Shown here: positions 25,201 through 36,239 of the stretch, piece by piece
Layout of the letters: every line of letters begins with the position of its first letter
How positions within the stretch are numbered: position 1 is the first letter of the stretch
Assembly: GCA_014526335.1 (NCBI GenBank)
Contig: JACTAT010000060.1
Span: forward strand, 5,994,898 to 6,058,897
DNA: 64,000 bases
Source: Chrysaora quinquecirrha
Taxonomy: Eukaryota > Cnidaria > Scyphozoa > Semaeostomeae > Pelagiidae
Reading direction: 5' to 3'
The notes under the pieces: generated by a model
Told to the model about the DNA's origin: nothing
Databases searched by the model: none
Seen by the model: the letters and a program-made list of their open reading frames with translations, nothing else
Position numbers and translations under genes: made by a program

Positions 25201-26900
25201 CGCCCATTTTTCGGCAAAAGGCAAGGCTATACTAAGGCAAAATGGCTAAAATCGTCAAAATTCCAAGGTATCCAAAATTCCCCAAAAGCTCCCTAAATGA
25301 GCCTCAAAGTCTATAAAGGACTCCAACCCTTTATAGGGCTAAAATAAAACGTCTGGTTTGATAAAATAATGATACCAAAACACCTAAAATCGCCCATTTT
25401 TCGGCAAAAGGCAAGGCTATACTAAGGCAAAATGGCCAAAAATCGCCCAAAACCCAAGGTATCAAAATTCCCCAAAAGCTCCCTAAATGTCCTCAAAGTC
25501 TATAAGGACTCCACACCCTTTATAAGGCTAAAATAAAGCTTCTGGTATGATAAAATAATGATACCAAAGCACCTAAAAATCGCCCATTCTTGGGCAAAAG
25601 GCAAGGCTATACTAAGGCAAAATGGCCAAAAATCGCCCAAAACCCAAGATATCGAAAATTCCCAAAAGCTCCCTAAATGAAGTAAAGCTTCTGGTTTGAT
25701 AAGATAATGATACTAAAGCACCTAAAATCGCCCATTTTTCGGCAAAAAAGGCTATACTAAGGCAAAATGGCTAAAAATCGCCAAAATTCCAAGGTCTCGA
25801 AAATTCCCCAAAGCTCCTAAATGGTCCTCAAAGTCTATAAACGGACTCCAACCCCTTATAAGGCTAAAACAAAGCTTCTGGTTTGATAAAATTATGATAC
25901 CAAAACACCAAAATCGCCCATTTTTCGGCAAAAGGCAAGGCTATACTTAGGCAAAATGGCTAAAAATCGCCAAAATTCCAAGGTATCGAAAAGTCCCCAA
26001 AACTTCCTAAATGATCCTCAAAGGCTATAAAAGGACTCCAACCCCTTTATAAAGCTATAATAAAGCCTCTGGTTTGATAAAAAACATGATATCAAAACCC
26101 CTTAAAATCGCCCATTTTTGGGCAAAAGGGCAAGGCTATACTAAGGCAAAATGGCCAAAAATCGCCCAAAACCCAAGGTATCAAAATTTCCCCAAAAGCT
26201 CCCTAAATGGTCCTCAAAGTCTATGAAAGGACCCCAACCCATTTATAAGGCTAAAATAAAGGTATTGGTTTGATAAAATTATGATATCAAAACACCAAAA
26301 ATCGCCCATTTTTCGGCAAAAGGCAAGGCTAATCCTCAAAGGCTATGAAAGGACTCCAACCCCTTTATAGGGCTAAAATAAAGCTTCTGGTTTGACAATA
26401 TAATGATACCAAAACACCTAAAATCGCCCATTTTAGGGCAAAAGGCAAGGCTATACTAATGCAAAATCGCCAAAGATCGCCAAAATCCAAGGTATCGAAA
26501 ATTCCCCGAAAAGTTCCTAAATTATCCTCAAAGGCTATGAAAGTACTCCAATCCCTTGATAAGTCTATAATAAAGCTGCTGGTTTGATAAAATATGATAC
26601 CAAAACCCTAAAATCGCCAACTTTTGAGCAAAAAGGCAAGGCTATACTAAGGCAAAATGGCCAAAAATAGCCCAAAATCCATTGTTTCGAAAATTGCCCA
26701 AATACTCCCCAAATGGTACTCAAAGGCTATGAAAGGACTGCAACAGTTTATAAAAATCAAGAAATCAAAACCCCCAAGATTGCCCATTCTTGGAAAAAGG
26801 CAAAACTATACTGTACTAAGGAACTAAGGAAAATGGCCAATAATTTGCGCTAAATCCAAGGTTTCGACAATTTCCCAAAAGTTCCTTTGATAGTCCTAAC
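10262..26900 (+). repeat. ~190-bp satellite array, about 87 copies
   Basis: A head-to-tail unit of 186-192 bases marked by AAGGCAAGGCTATACTAAGG, CGAAAATTCCCCAAAAGCTC, CTCCCTAAATG, CTTTATAAGGCTAAAATAAA, GGTTTGATAAAATAATGATA and ATCGCCCATTTTTCGGC. Copies differ by point changes and by one-base changes in A, C and T runs. Variant units recur in blocks: a GGCATCGAAAATTCTTC / TTTATGAGGCTG cassette at about 13.99-14.33, 17.40-17.72, 21.80-22.13 and 22.77-23.08 kb, each followed by a GATATCG / GGATTCCAA variant unit. That indicates higher-order amplification. Open frames of 60-90 codons on either strand reappear in many copies at the same phase and are by-products. No homology to a known satellite is claimed. 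Confidence 0.97.
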
Positions 26901-29900
26901 AAAACCCTAAAATTGCATATTTTAGCGCGAAAAAAAACCAATTTTAAACAAAAGGCCAAAATAAAATTAAACAAAATTCCCCAAAAAAATTTTCCCAAAT
27001 CAAAAAATCCCCATTTAAAACTTTTTAAAAAATTTAAAAAAAAAAACCCCCCAACCCAAAAAGGCAAAATTAAAAAGCTTTAAAAACCCAAAATTCCAAA
27101 ACCAAAACCCCCTTTTAAAACCCAACAAGGCTTTAAAAACTTTTGGGAAAAAAAGCCCAAAAATAAAAATAAAAAAGGGTTCCAAAAAACCTCCCCATTT
27201 TGGCAAAAAAAACTTTTAAAAAAAAATAAAAAAAACCCAAAATGCCCTTTGGAAAAAAAAAAAAATAAAAGCTTTTGGAAAAAAAAAAAAGCCCAAAATT
27301 TCAAAAACCCAAAATTCCCCAAAAAAATTTCCCAAATAGCCTCAAAAAGGTCCCCTTTAAAGGCTAAAAAACCCCCTTTATATAAAATAAACCTTTTGTA
27401 AAAAAGAACAAAAAAAAATGCCCATTTTGGCCAAAACAAGGTTCAACAAAAGGCCCAAAATCCCAAATTAAGGTTCAAAAAAAAACCTTTTGATAAATTA
27501 TAAAAATCCAACCCCTTTTGGGCAAAAAAAGCTTTTTAAAAAAAAAAACCAAAAAATTAAAAGCCCTTTTTGGGCAAAAAAAGGCTATAAAGGAAAATCC
27601 CAAAAAGCCCAAAAAAAGGTTAAAAAATCCCCAAAAAAATCCCCGGGGCCCCAACTAAAAAGGAAAAAAACCCCAAATAAAAACCCCTAAAACCTTTTTA
27701 AAAAATTTAAAAAAAAAAATTTAAAATAAACCCCTTTTTTTAAAAAAAGGCCCAAAAAAAAAAAGGAAAACAAAAAAAATCCCCCAAAACCAAGGTTGAA
27801 AACCCAAAAGCCCTAAATTTAAAGCTTAAAGGCCCCTTTTAAAGGTTAACCCCTTTTTTAAATTTTTCCAAAAATAAAATCCCCTTTTTTAAAAAAAAAA
27901 AAAAACAAAACAAAATCCAAACCCAAAAAAAAAAAAAGGCTAAAATAAAGCCCGGGAAAAAAAGGTAAAAACCCCTAAAAAATTTCCCAAAAACCCCTAA
28001 AAAGGGAAAAACAAAACTTTTCAAAAAAAAACCCCAAAATAAAAAAATTTTAAAAAACCCCTTTTTAAAAAGAAAAAATTTTTGAAAAGGGGAAAAGGGC
28101 TTTGGAAAAATGGAAAATCCAAAACCCAATTTAAAATTTTAAAAAACCTAAAGCCCCATAAAATCCAATTTATAAAGCTTAAAAAAATTTTTAAACTTTT
28201 TATAAAAAATTAAAAAACCCTTTTAAAACCCTTTTCCAAAACAAAGGCCCTTCCAAAAAGGGAAAAAAATCCCCCAAAAAAATTCCCAAATTTAAAAGTT
28301 AAAAACTAAAAGTTTTTAAAAAATTTAAAAAAAAACCCCCCAAAAAGGATTTCCAAAAAAAAGGAAAAAAAAAAAATTGTATTTAAAATTAAATTCCCAA
28401 AAAAAACCAAACCTTTTGGCAAAAAAAGGGGTAAAATAAATTAAAAATTCCCCATTTTCGGAAAACAAGGTAACAAAAAATCCAAAAGCCAAAAAAGGTT
28501 CAAAATCCCCCTTAAATCAAACTAAAAAAATAAACTTTTTTGTAAAATAATTAAAAAAAAAAAAAACCAAAAGCCCATTTTTGGGAAAACAAAACAACTA
28601 ACAAAAAAAAAAAAAAAAAACCAAAAAATTTTTTTAAAAAACCCTAAAATCCCGGGGAAAAAAACCCCAAAAAATGGGAAAAAAAACCCTTTTTTAAAAA
28701 TTTGAAAAAAAAACCCCTAAAAAATAAATAAAAATTTTAAAAAAACCCAAAAGATTTCCCAAAAGGAAAAGGAAAATCCAAAAACCCCAAATAAATAAAA
28801 ATTTCTTTTAAATATTCCAAAACCCTTTAAAAAGGCTAAAAAATTTTTGGGAAAAAAAAACCCCCAAAAAAAAAAACTTTTCCCCCAAAACTTAAAAAAC
28901 CCCCTTTTGGAAAAAAAGCTTTTAAAAAAATCCAAAAACAAAAAACCCCCAAGGGTAAAAAAATTTTAAAAAAAAAAACCCAAAAATCCCCTTAAAAGGC
29001 CCAATTAAAGGAAAATAAATTTCAAAAAAATTAAATAAAAAATTAAAAAAAAATTTGGGGAAAAAACTAACAAAAAAAAAACCCCAAACAATAGAAAATT
29101 CCCAAAACCCAAAAAATTCCGGTTTTAAAATTAAAAAAAAACCCAAAAAAACTTTTTTAAAAAATAAATTTAAAAAAACCAAAACCCACCAAAAAGCCCA
29201 AACAAAACAAGGCAAAAGGAAAAGGGCCAAAATAAAAATTAAAATTCCCAAAAAACCCTTTTAAAAAGGCAAATTAATAAAAAAAAAAATTTTGGTTTAA
29301 AAAAATTTTTAAAATTTAAAAAAATTTCAAAAAAACTAAAATCCCCAAAATTTTTGGGCAAAACGGCAACAAGGCAAAAAAACCCAAAAATTTCCCAAAT
29401 CCCAAAGTTTTAAAAATCCATTTAAAGGCAAAAAACTTTTTGGGATAAAAATTATACCAAAAATTAAAAAGCCCTTTTTTTAAAAAATAAAACAAAACCA
29501 AAACCCCAAAACCCAATTTTTAAAACCCCTTTTAAAGCAAAAAAACCCCAATTTAAAGGTAAAAAAAGTTTTTTAAAAAAACCAAAAATAAAATTTCCCA
29601 AAATTTTGGAAAACCCAACCCAAAACCTAAAAAACCCTTTAAAAAAAATAAAAAAACCCCTTTAAAAATTTTTTTTAAAAAAAATAAAAAAAAAAATGCC
29701 AAAAACCCAAATCCAAAATTTGGAAAAAAACCCAAAACCCAAAATTCCCAAAATTCAAAAAAATTCCCTTTTAAAGGCCCAAACTTTTGGAAAAAAATTT
29801 TTTTTAAAAATAAATCCCCCAAAAATTTTTTGGCAAAAAAAGGCCTACAAAAAATGGAAAAATCGCAAAAAAACCAAAATTCTTCAAAAAATCCAAAAAA

Positions 29901-32900
29901 AAATAAAGGCTAAAATTTTATAAAAGGGAAAACCCCTTTTTAAAAAAATCCCTTTTAAAAAGTTTCAAAAAAAAAGGCCCATTGGAAAAGGCCAAAAAAA
30001 AAAAAAAGCTTAAAAACCCAAAAATAAAAAAATTTTTAAAAAAGTTAAAAAATAAAACCAAAAAGATTTTAAAAAAATACAAACCCAAAATCCCCAAAAT
30101 CCCCCAAAAAAAACCCAAAAGGCAAAAATGGGAAAAATTTAAAAAAAATTCCCCTTTTAAAAAAAATCCGGGAAAAAAATTTAATCCAAAAACCCAAAAA
30201 ACCCCCTTTTTTTAAAAAAAAACTTTTAAAAAAATTAAAACCCCCAAAAAAACCCAAAAAAAGCCAAATTTGCCCAAAAAAGGGTATAAATAAAAAAGGC
30301 CCAAAATGGGAAAAAAAAAGGGTTTAAAAAAAACCCCAAAAACCCCTAAATGGCAAAACCAAAAGCAAAACCCAAATGGAAAAAACCCCTTTTAAAAAAA
30401 CCCCAAACCCTTAAAAAGGCCAAATTTTAAAAAAAGGGGAAAAATAAGCAAAACCAAAACCCCCAAAAACAAGGTAATTCAAAATCAAAAAAAAAATTCC
30501 AAAGTCCCAAAACCCAAAACCCCTTTAAAGGCCCCAAAAAATGCCTGGGAAAAAATTTAAAAACTAAAAAAGCCCTTTTTTGGGAAAAAAACCCAAAAGC
30601 CCAAAAGGAAAAACCCAAAAATCCCCAAAAAAAACCCCAAAAGGAAATAAAATTTTAAAAAACCCCAAATGCCTGCAAAAGGCCCAACCCTTTATAAGGC
30701 AAAAAAACCCTTCGGTTTTAAAAAAAAAAAACCAAACCCCTTTTCCCCCGGGCAAAAGGCCCAAAAAAAATCCCCAAAACCAAAATCGAAAATTCCCCAA
30801 AAGCCCCAAAGGTCCCAAATCAAAAGGTAAAACCCAAATTAAAAAGGGTTTAAAATAAATTTTTTAAAAATTTTAAAAAAAAACCCAAAAGCCCAGGCAA
30901 AAAAAAAAAAAAGCCCAAAATTAAGGGAAAAAAAAGGCCCCAAATAAAAACCCCTTTATAAAACCTTTAAAAACTAAAAAAATTCCCCGGGAAAAAAGGA
31001 ACCAAAACCCCCCCAAAAAGGAAAAAATTTTGGGAAAAAATTCCCCAAACCCAAAAACCCCCCTTTTGGCAAAAAAAACCCTTTTGGAAAAAAAGGGAAA
31101 AAAACCAAAAACCCCAAAATTTTCCAAAAAATTCTAAAAAACCAAAAAGCCCAAAAAAGGCAAAACCCAAAACCTAAATTTAAATTTAAAATAAACCCAA
31201 ACAAAAAAATTTGGGAAAAATTCCAAAACCCAAAAAGCCCATTTTCCAAAAAGGAAAAGGAAAATGGCCAAAATCCCCAAAAAGGTTAAAAAAAAAGCTC
31301 CAAAAAAACCCAAACCAAAGGCTATAAAGGCTCCCCTTTATAAGTAAAAAATGGTTTTAAAAAAAAACCCAAAAACCAAAACCCAAAAAAATATTTCAAA
31401 AGGCCCAAAATCCCCCAAAAAAGGAAAAATTAAAAAAATCCCAAATTAAAAAAAAAAAAAACCCTTTTAAAAAAAATTTGGGAAAAAATCCCAAAAAATT
31501 AAAAACCCCCTTTTTGGAAAAAAAGGCCTTTAAAAAAAAATCCAAAAAAACAAAACCCCGCCCCAAAAAACAAGGCTATAAACCCAAAAAAAAATTTTTA
31601 AAAAAAAAACAAACTAAAAATCCCCCCAAAAAAACCCTTTAAAAAAATTTAAAAACCCAAAACCCTTTTAAAAACAAAATTTAAAGGGTTTTAAAAATCC
31701 AAACCCTAAAAAATTCCCCAAAAAAAACCCAAAAAAAAAGCCCAAACCCAAAAAGGCCCAAAAAATTTTAAAAACCCAAACCCAAAAATCCCCTTTTAAA
31801 AAAATTTAAACCTTTTAAAAATAAAATTCCCAAAAAATTTTAAAAATGGCAAAAACAAACTTAACAAAAAGGAAAAATAAAAAAAGAAAAATTCCCCAAA
31901 TTAAAAACCCAAAACCCTTAAGGCCCAAACCCAAAAATGCAAAAAAAGTTTTAAAAATTTCCCCCCTTTTTTAAAATTTTTAAAAAAAGGAAAATGCTTT
32001 TGGAAAAAAGAAAAAAAAAGAAAATTTCAAAACCCAAAATTTAAAGGCAAAAACCCCAAAACCCCCAAAAAAAAACCCGTTAAAATAATTTAACCCAAAA
32101 AAAACCCCTTTTGGGAAAAAAAGCCAAAACACCTAAAAAGCCCATTTTGGCCAAAACGGCAAAACCAAAATCCCAAAACCCCAAAATAATTAAATCAAAA
32201 ATTCCCCAAACCCTTTAAAGGCCCAAATTTTTAAAAATAATATAACCAAAACCCTAAAATCCCCTTTTGGGAAAAAGGAAATAACAAAAGGCCAAAACCC
32301 CAAAAAAATTTCCAAAAACAATTAAAAGCAAAAAGGTTTTAAAAATAAAAATTTTGGTTAAAAAATTTTTAAAAAAAAAAAAACCCCCTTTTCCAAAAGG
32401 GGAAAACAAAAAAAAAGCCCAAAAAAAAGTTCCCCCTTAAATAAAATCCAAAAAAACCCAAAAAAGCCTTTTTGGGAAAAAAAGTAAAACCCTAAAAAGC
32501 CCTTTTGGGCAAAAAAGGGGCCAACAAAAGGAAAATCCCAAAACCCAAAAAAATTCCCAAAAGCCCCTGTCCCTAAATTTAAAAGACTCCAAACCCTTTT
32601 AAAAAATAAAGTTTTTTTTTGAAAAAAAAATAAAACCCCCAAAAAAGGCCCGGCAAAACAAGGCAAAACCCAAAAGCCCAAAATGGAAAAACCCCAAAAT
32701 AAAGGTAAAATAAAGTTTTAAAAACCCAAAACCTAAAGCTTTAAAAAAATTCAAAAAAAAAAAAAAAATAAATTCCCGGTTTTATAAAAAAAAAACCCAA
32801 AAAAAAAAAAAATTCCCCAAACCCTTTTTGGGCAAAAAAGGCTATAAAGGCAAAACCAAAATCCCCCAAAAAAATTCGAAAATTAAAAACCCCCCTAAAC

Positions 32901-33430
32901 CCCGGGGTTTAAAAAAAGGAAACCCCAAAAACCCAAAAAAAAAAGCTTTAAAAAAAATAAAAAAAACAAATTTAAAAACCCCTTAAAGGGGTTTAAAAAT
33001 AAAAAACCCAAAAATAAAAAAAATTAAAAAAACCCCAAAATCCCCAAACCCAAAACAAATTAAAAGGCCCAAAATTTAAACTAAAAAAATTTTAAAAAAA
33101 TAAAAGGGATAAAAAACCCCCCAAAAAGGGAAAAAACCCAAAAGGCAAGGCAAAAAAGGGCCCAAAAAAAAACCCCAAACCCAAAAAACCCCAAAAGCTC
33201 CCTAAATTCCCAAAGTCTTAAAAAAACCCTTTTCAAAAAACCTTTTATAAAATAAATAAAAACCCTTCCCCTTTTTTGGGAAAAAAAAAAAAAAATCCAA
33301 ATTTCGAAAACCCAAAAAAATTCCCAAAGCAAAAAGGCCAAAATTTGGCCCAAAAACCCTTTTGTTAAAAAAATTTTTAAAAAAATGCCCACTTCCCCGG
33401 GGAAACAACCCTTTAAAAAAAAAATTTAAA
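26901..33430 (+). repeat. Satellite continuation with corrupted (A/C homopolymer) sequence
   Basis: Almost wholly runs of A (3-12) with CCC, GGG and TTT blocks. Traces of the same unit are still readable: GGCAAAAAAGGCTATAAAGG near 27.57 and 32.83 kb, CAACCCTTTATAAGGC near 30.69 kb, a GCCC-CTGTCCCTAAAT / GACTCCAAACCCTTTT series near 32.57 kb and AAAAGCTCCCTAAAT near 33.19 kb. It ends abruptly at ~33,430, where ordinary sequence resumes. The lysine/phenylalanine-rich open frames on both strands come from the poly-A/poly-T. Best explained as a failed long-read consensus over the array; real decay cannot be excluded. Confidence 0.85.
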
Positions 33431-34369
33431 AAAATTGAGTCTTTCTTTGCGAAGCGAAATAGCTGCTTCGCTGGCGTTTCAATGCTGAAACTACATGCCT
33501 CTCCCCAAATGGCAAACCGTGGACTCAATGAATCCAAAATAAAAAAGAACCCAGCGCATACTGTAGGTATAACCGGTATGCTGTACATATGCCTAGAAAA
33601 AGGCATTAAAATTAGGTCCAAAGAATTATAGAATATTTATTCTTATCCTTTCAAATTTGGTAAAGTTAAAATACTGTTTAGGCCATGTGCGAAAGAGTGT
33701 TTGTGGAGTTAAGGCTACAGCTAATGCATTTGGGTATTGTCCGTCTTTACATCGGGACAGGCATCAACATGCAAGAATAAAAACCATATCGAAGTAAAAA
33801 TGAAAGTCTAGGTAGCTCTTAAACTTTCTTCAAAGCAAAATCCTTTAGAATAAAGAAGCTTACGATTCCCTAAGAAGGTACTATTGAAATGTGAAGTTAA
33901 AATGTCAGCACTAAATCTCGTTATTTGGATATTGTTAATTATTCATTGTCTTGAATTTACGAGTTTCTTGAAAGATTGACGCACATCTCCAGCAAGACGG
34001 CAGATGTGATGTCATTGTCAGAGTGACAATGTTTTCAAGGTTTTTTGGCATCATTCGACAAGGAGAAACCTGAAATTTGAGGCTCGGTGGCCCAGAAATT
34101 CTGATCAAAGTACAAACCTATAGTCAACTCAAACGAGTTATCTCAAACGAGGTAAACATCAACTCAAAGGGGAAACCACTGTAGATTGGAGATCGATAAA
34201 TGCGTAACCAGACATTTCTTTGAGAATATATTGTTCATGGGTCTAAAGAACGAATCACAAGGGGTTGAGAAACAAATCTTGCTTTACTGTTTGACAACAA
34301 CTCTATTCTTAAAAGTGCCTAAATCTTTAAAACAGTAATCTGATGTTATTCTTTTTCACTTTCCAATAG
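33431..34369 (+). other. Unique spacer upstream of the peptide gene
   Basis: Ordinary-complexity sequence between the satellite and the peptide gene. It should hold the promoter and a non-coding first exon of that gene, but I see no defensible TATA box or donor site. No repeat recognised. Confidence 0.4.
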
Positions 34370-34376
34370 ATAAACA

Positions 34377-34664
34377 ATGGAAGCAACATTGTCAATCAAG
34401 GCTTTCTTAGCTGTAATAGTGGTAATTCTGATTTCAAGCAATGATGTATCATCACTACCTCGATCAGCACGTGTAGCAGTAACGAAAAGAGGCTTGTGCC
34501 ATGATGTATGCTGGAAAGACTACCAACAGTGCATATTTCATCCAGAAATTAAGTCACAGGCTGATTTCAAGATCTGTGTTGAAGCCAAAGGAATTTGCAA
34601 CCAGTTTTGCTCACGAAGAGATGAGTCCCAGGATGAAAGTTTAGAGTATAGAGAACTCTGGTAG
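34377..34664 (+). CDS. Secreted six-cysteine pro-peptide, mirror-symmetric spacing
   Basis: A 95-residue precursor. Residues 1-26 form a signal peptide (Lys8, then the hydrophobic run AFLAVIVVILI, small residues before Leu27). A short pro-segment ends in the dibasic site VTKR (35-38). The mature part holds Cys41, 45, 52, 67, 74 and 78, spaced C-x3-C-x6-C-x14-C-x6-C-x3-C, the same read in either direction. A second dibasic site (Arg80-Arg81) precedes an acidic tail (DESQDESLEYRELW) that may be trimmed, leaving about 41 residues. Helix-friendly residues around a central proline suggest two helices cross-linked C1-C6, C2-C5, C3-C4, a cystine-stabilised helical hairpin (inference). A splice acceptor (TTTCCAATAG) ends seven bases before the ATG, so the coding part is one exon after a 5' UTR intron. 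Role unknown: hormone-like, defence or venom-type peptides all fit; not matched to a named family. Confidence 0.78.
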   Translation: MEATLSIKAFLAVIVVILISSNDVSSLPRSARVAVTKRGLCHDVCWKDYQQCIFHPEIKSQADFKICVEAKGICNQFCSRRDESQDESLEYRELW

Positions 34665-34677
34665 AACGTTTCAATGA

Positions 34678-34683
34678 ATTAAA
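34678..34683 (+). terminator. Possible ATTAAA polyadenylation signal of the peptide gene
   Basis: The common variant hexamer ATTAAA lies 14 bases after the stop codon. That is close, so the transcript may instead run into the tandem repeat downstream. Confidence 0.3.
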
Positions 34684-34689
34684 CAAATT

Positions 34690-35460
34690 GTTGTATTGTA
34701 GTAAATTAGATTGTGTTGATTTTTAGTGATTTATTGTTGAATGCAATACTTGGTGTTGGATGCAATATTGCATGCAGTGTTGAATGTAGATGGCTAAAGC
34801 ATCCTTTCAAAAATGTGCATCGCATTGTAGATAAGTAGCTTGTATTTATTTCAATGATTTAGTATTGCATGAAACATTGCATGCAATGTTGATCGTAGAT
34901 AACTAAGGAATACTTTCATGCGATGTACATTGCATTTTAGAAAATTAATTTGTATTGATTTCAATAATTTGGTATTGCATGAAACATTGCACGCAATATT
35001 GATTGTAGCTGACTAAGACACACTTTCACGCACTACACACTGCATTCTAGAAAATTAGCTTGTATTGATTTCAATAATTTGGCACAGCATGGAACTGTTT
35101 ATGCAATAATGCAACGTTGATTGAAGAAGATAAAAGCATAGTTACCATTACAAGTTGTATATCTTATTCTTATAAACCGGCTTATACGTGTTCCAATAAT
35201 TTTGTGCTGCATGCAATATTCCATGTAATGTTTGCACTTTAGCACAATACCTTCAAATGTTGTACAACAATGTTTTAATTTAACTTATATTAATTCATTG
35301 ATTTGGTGTTACGCAATATTAATTGTAGAAGCCTCAATCATATTTTTTCTGAGTTTTTACCTTGCGTTCAAGAAAATGAGGCAGCTTATAAGTAGTAACT
35401 TTGATGATTTGGCTTCAGATGCAATATTGAATGCAATTATAATCATTGGCAATTGAAAAA
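34690..35460 (+). repeat. ~110-bp tandem repeat, about 7 diverged copies
   Basis: A motif like TTGGTATTGCATGAAACATT followed by GCAATATTGATTGTAG and TGTATTGATTTCAATAATTT recurs at spacing 110: GAAACATTGC at 34871 and 34981, GGAACTGTTT at 35091, with diverged copies near 34761, 35201, 35309 and 35409. It begins directly after the peptide gene. Confidence 0.75.
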
Positions 35461-35482
35461 TGATTCAAGACTGGTTCGTGTT

Positions 35483-36156
35483 CAGGGACGTAGCCAGGAT
35501 ATGAAAGGGGGGGGGAGCCGGCAAGGGGGTCTGGGGAAAATTTTTTTGGGCCACGCCCTTTAGACTGTCGGAAAACGTGGGATACGCCCTTTTCATTCTT
35601 TATCTACTAAAAAATTCACCATCCCAATTAGCACTCTTTACAAAGATAACTTGCAAAAATAACATCAATCAATAATAACAATCAAGAATCATGTAATAAA
35701 CAATGAAGACTACTAACAAACATCACATTTTCAAACTAATAATAGGCGCCTATTTTTCATGCTTGCAAAACGATCTATTGTCTGATCTATATCAATCTTG
35801 TGATTATTGTAAATATAAATATAATATTTTCACTTTATTGTTAAATCTTAGACGAAGCTGCTGGAGCACAGTGTCCATAAATGGAAGGTAGATGGCGACT
35901 CTGTAGTAAGCTTCGGTAGAGTCAACGTTTGGATTGTCCCGGTAGATGGAATTGGCGCTGAGTCGCGGTTTCTCAAGTTCTAACGCAGACTTGAGCAATC
36001 TCCCACCACGACCGGTTTGCATATGAGGTGCCTTTGATTATGGTTAATGTCTCAAAGCCAAATCGAAAGTCAAAACGATAAACCTAAACCTAAAAAAAAC
36101 ATTCTAGCAAAAGGGGGGGAGCCGCGGCTCCCACAGCTCCCCTGGCTACGTCCCTG
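35483..36156. mobile_element. hAT-type non-autonomous transposon with 8-bp target duplication
   Basis: Begins CAGGGACGTAGCCAGG and ends CCTGGCTACGTCCCTG, a perfect inverted repeat of 16 bases, flanked by the identical 8-mer TTCGTGTT at 35475-35482 and 36157-36164. Eight-base duplications with CAG..CTG ends are typical of hAT elements. The interior (674 bases in all) has G/C-rich subterminal regions and no transposase. Confidence 0.9.
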
Positions 36157-36239
36157 TTCGTGTTTCCTTTGATTGCAGATAGGCAACTATAGGCAAATCT
36201 AGGCAATTGTTAGCAAAAACGTAGCAAAATTGATGTATT

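Noticed and set aside
27015..33621. Many Phe/Lys-rich open frames
   Set aside because: They result from A and T homopolymers in the damaged satellite; no domains or splice sites, and mirrored on both strands.
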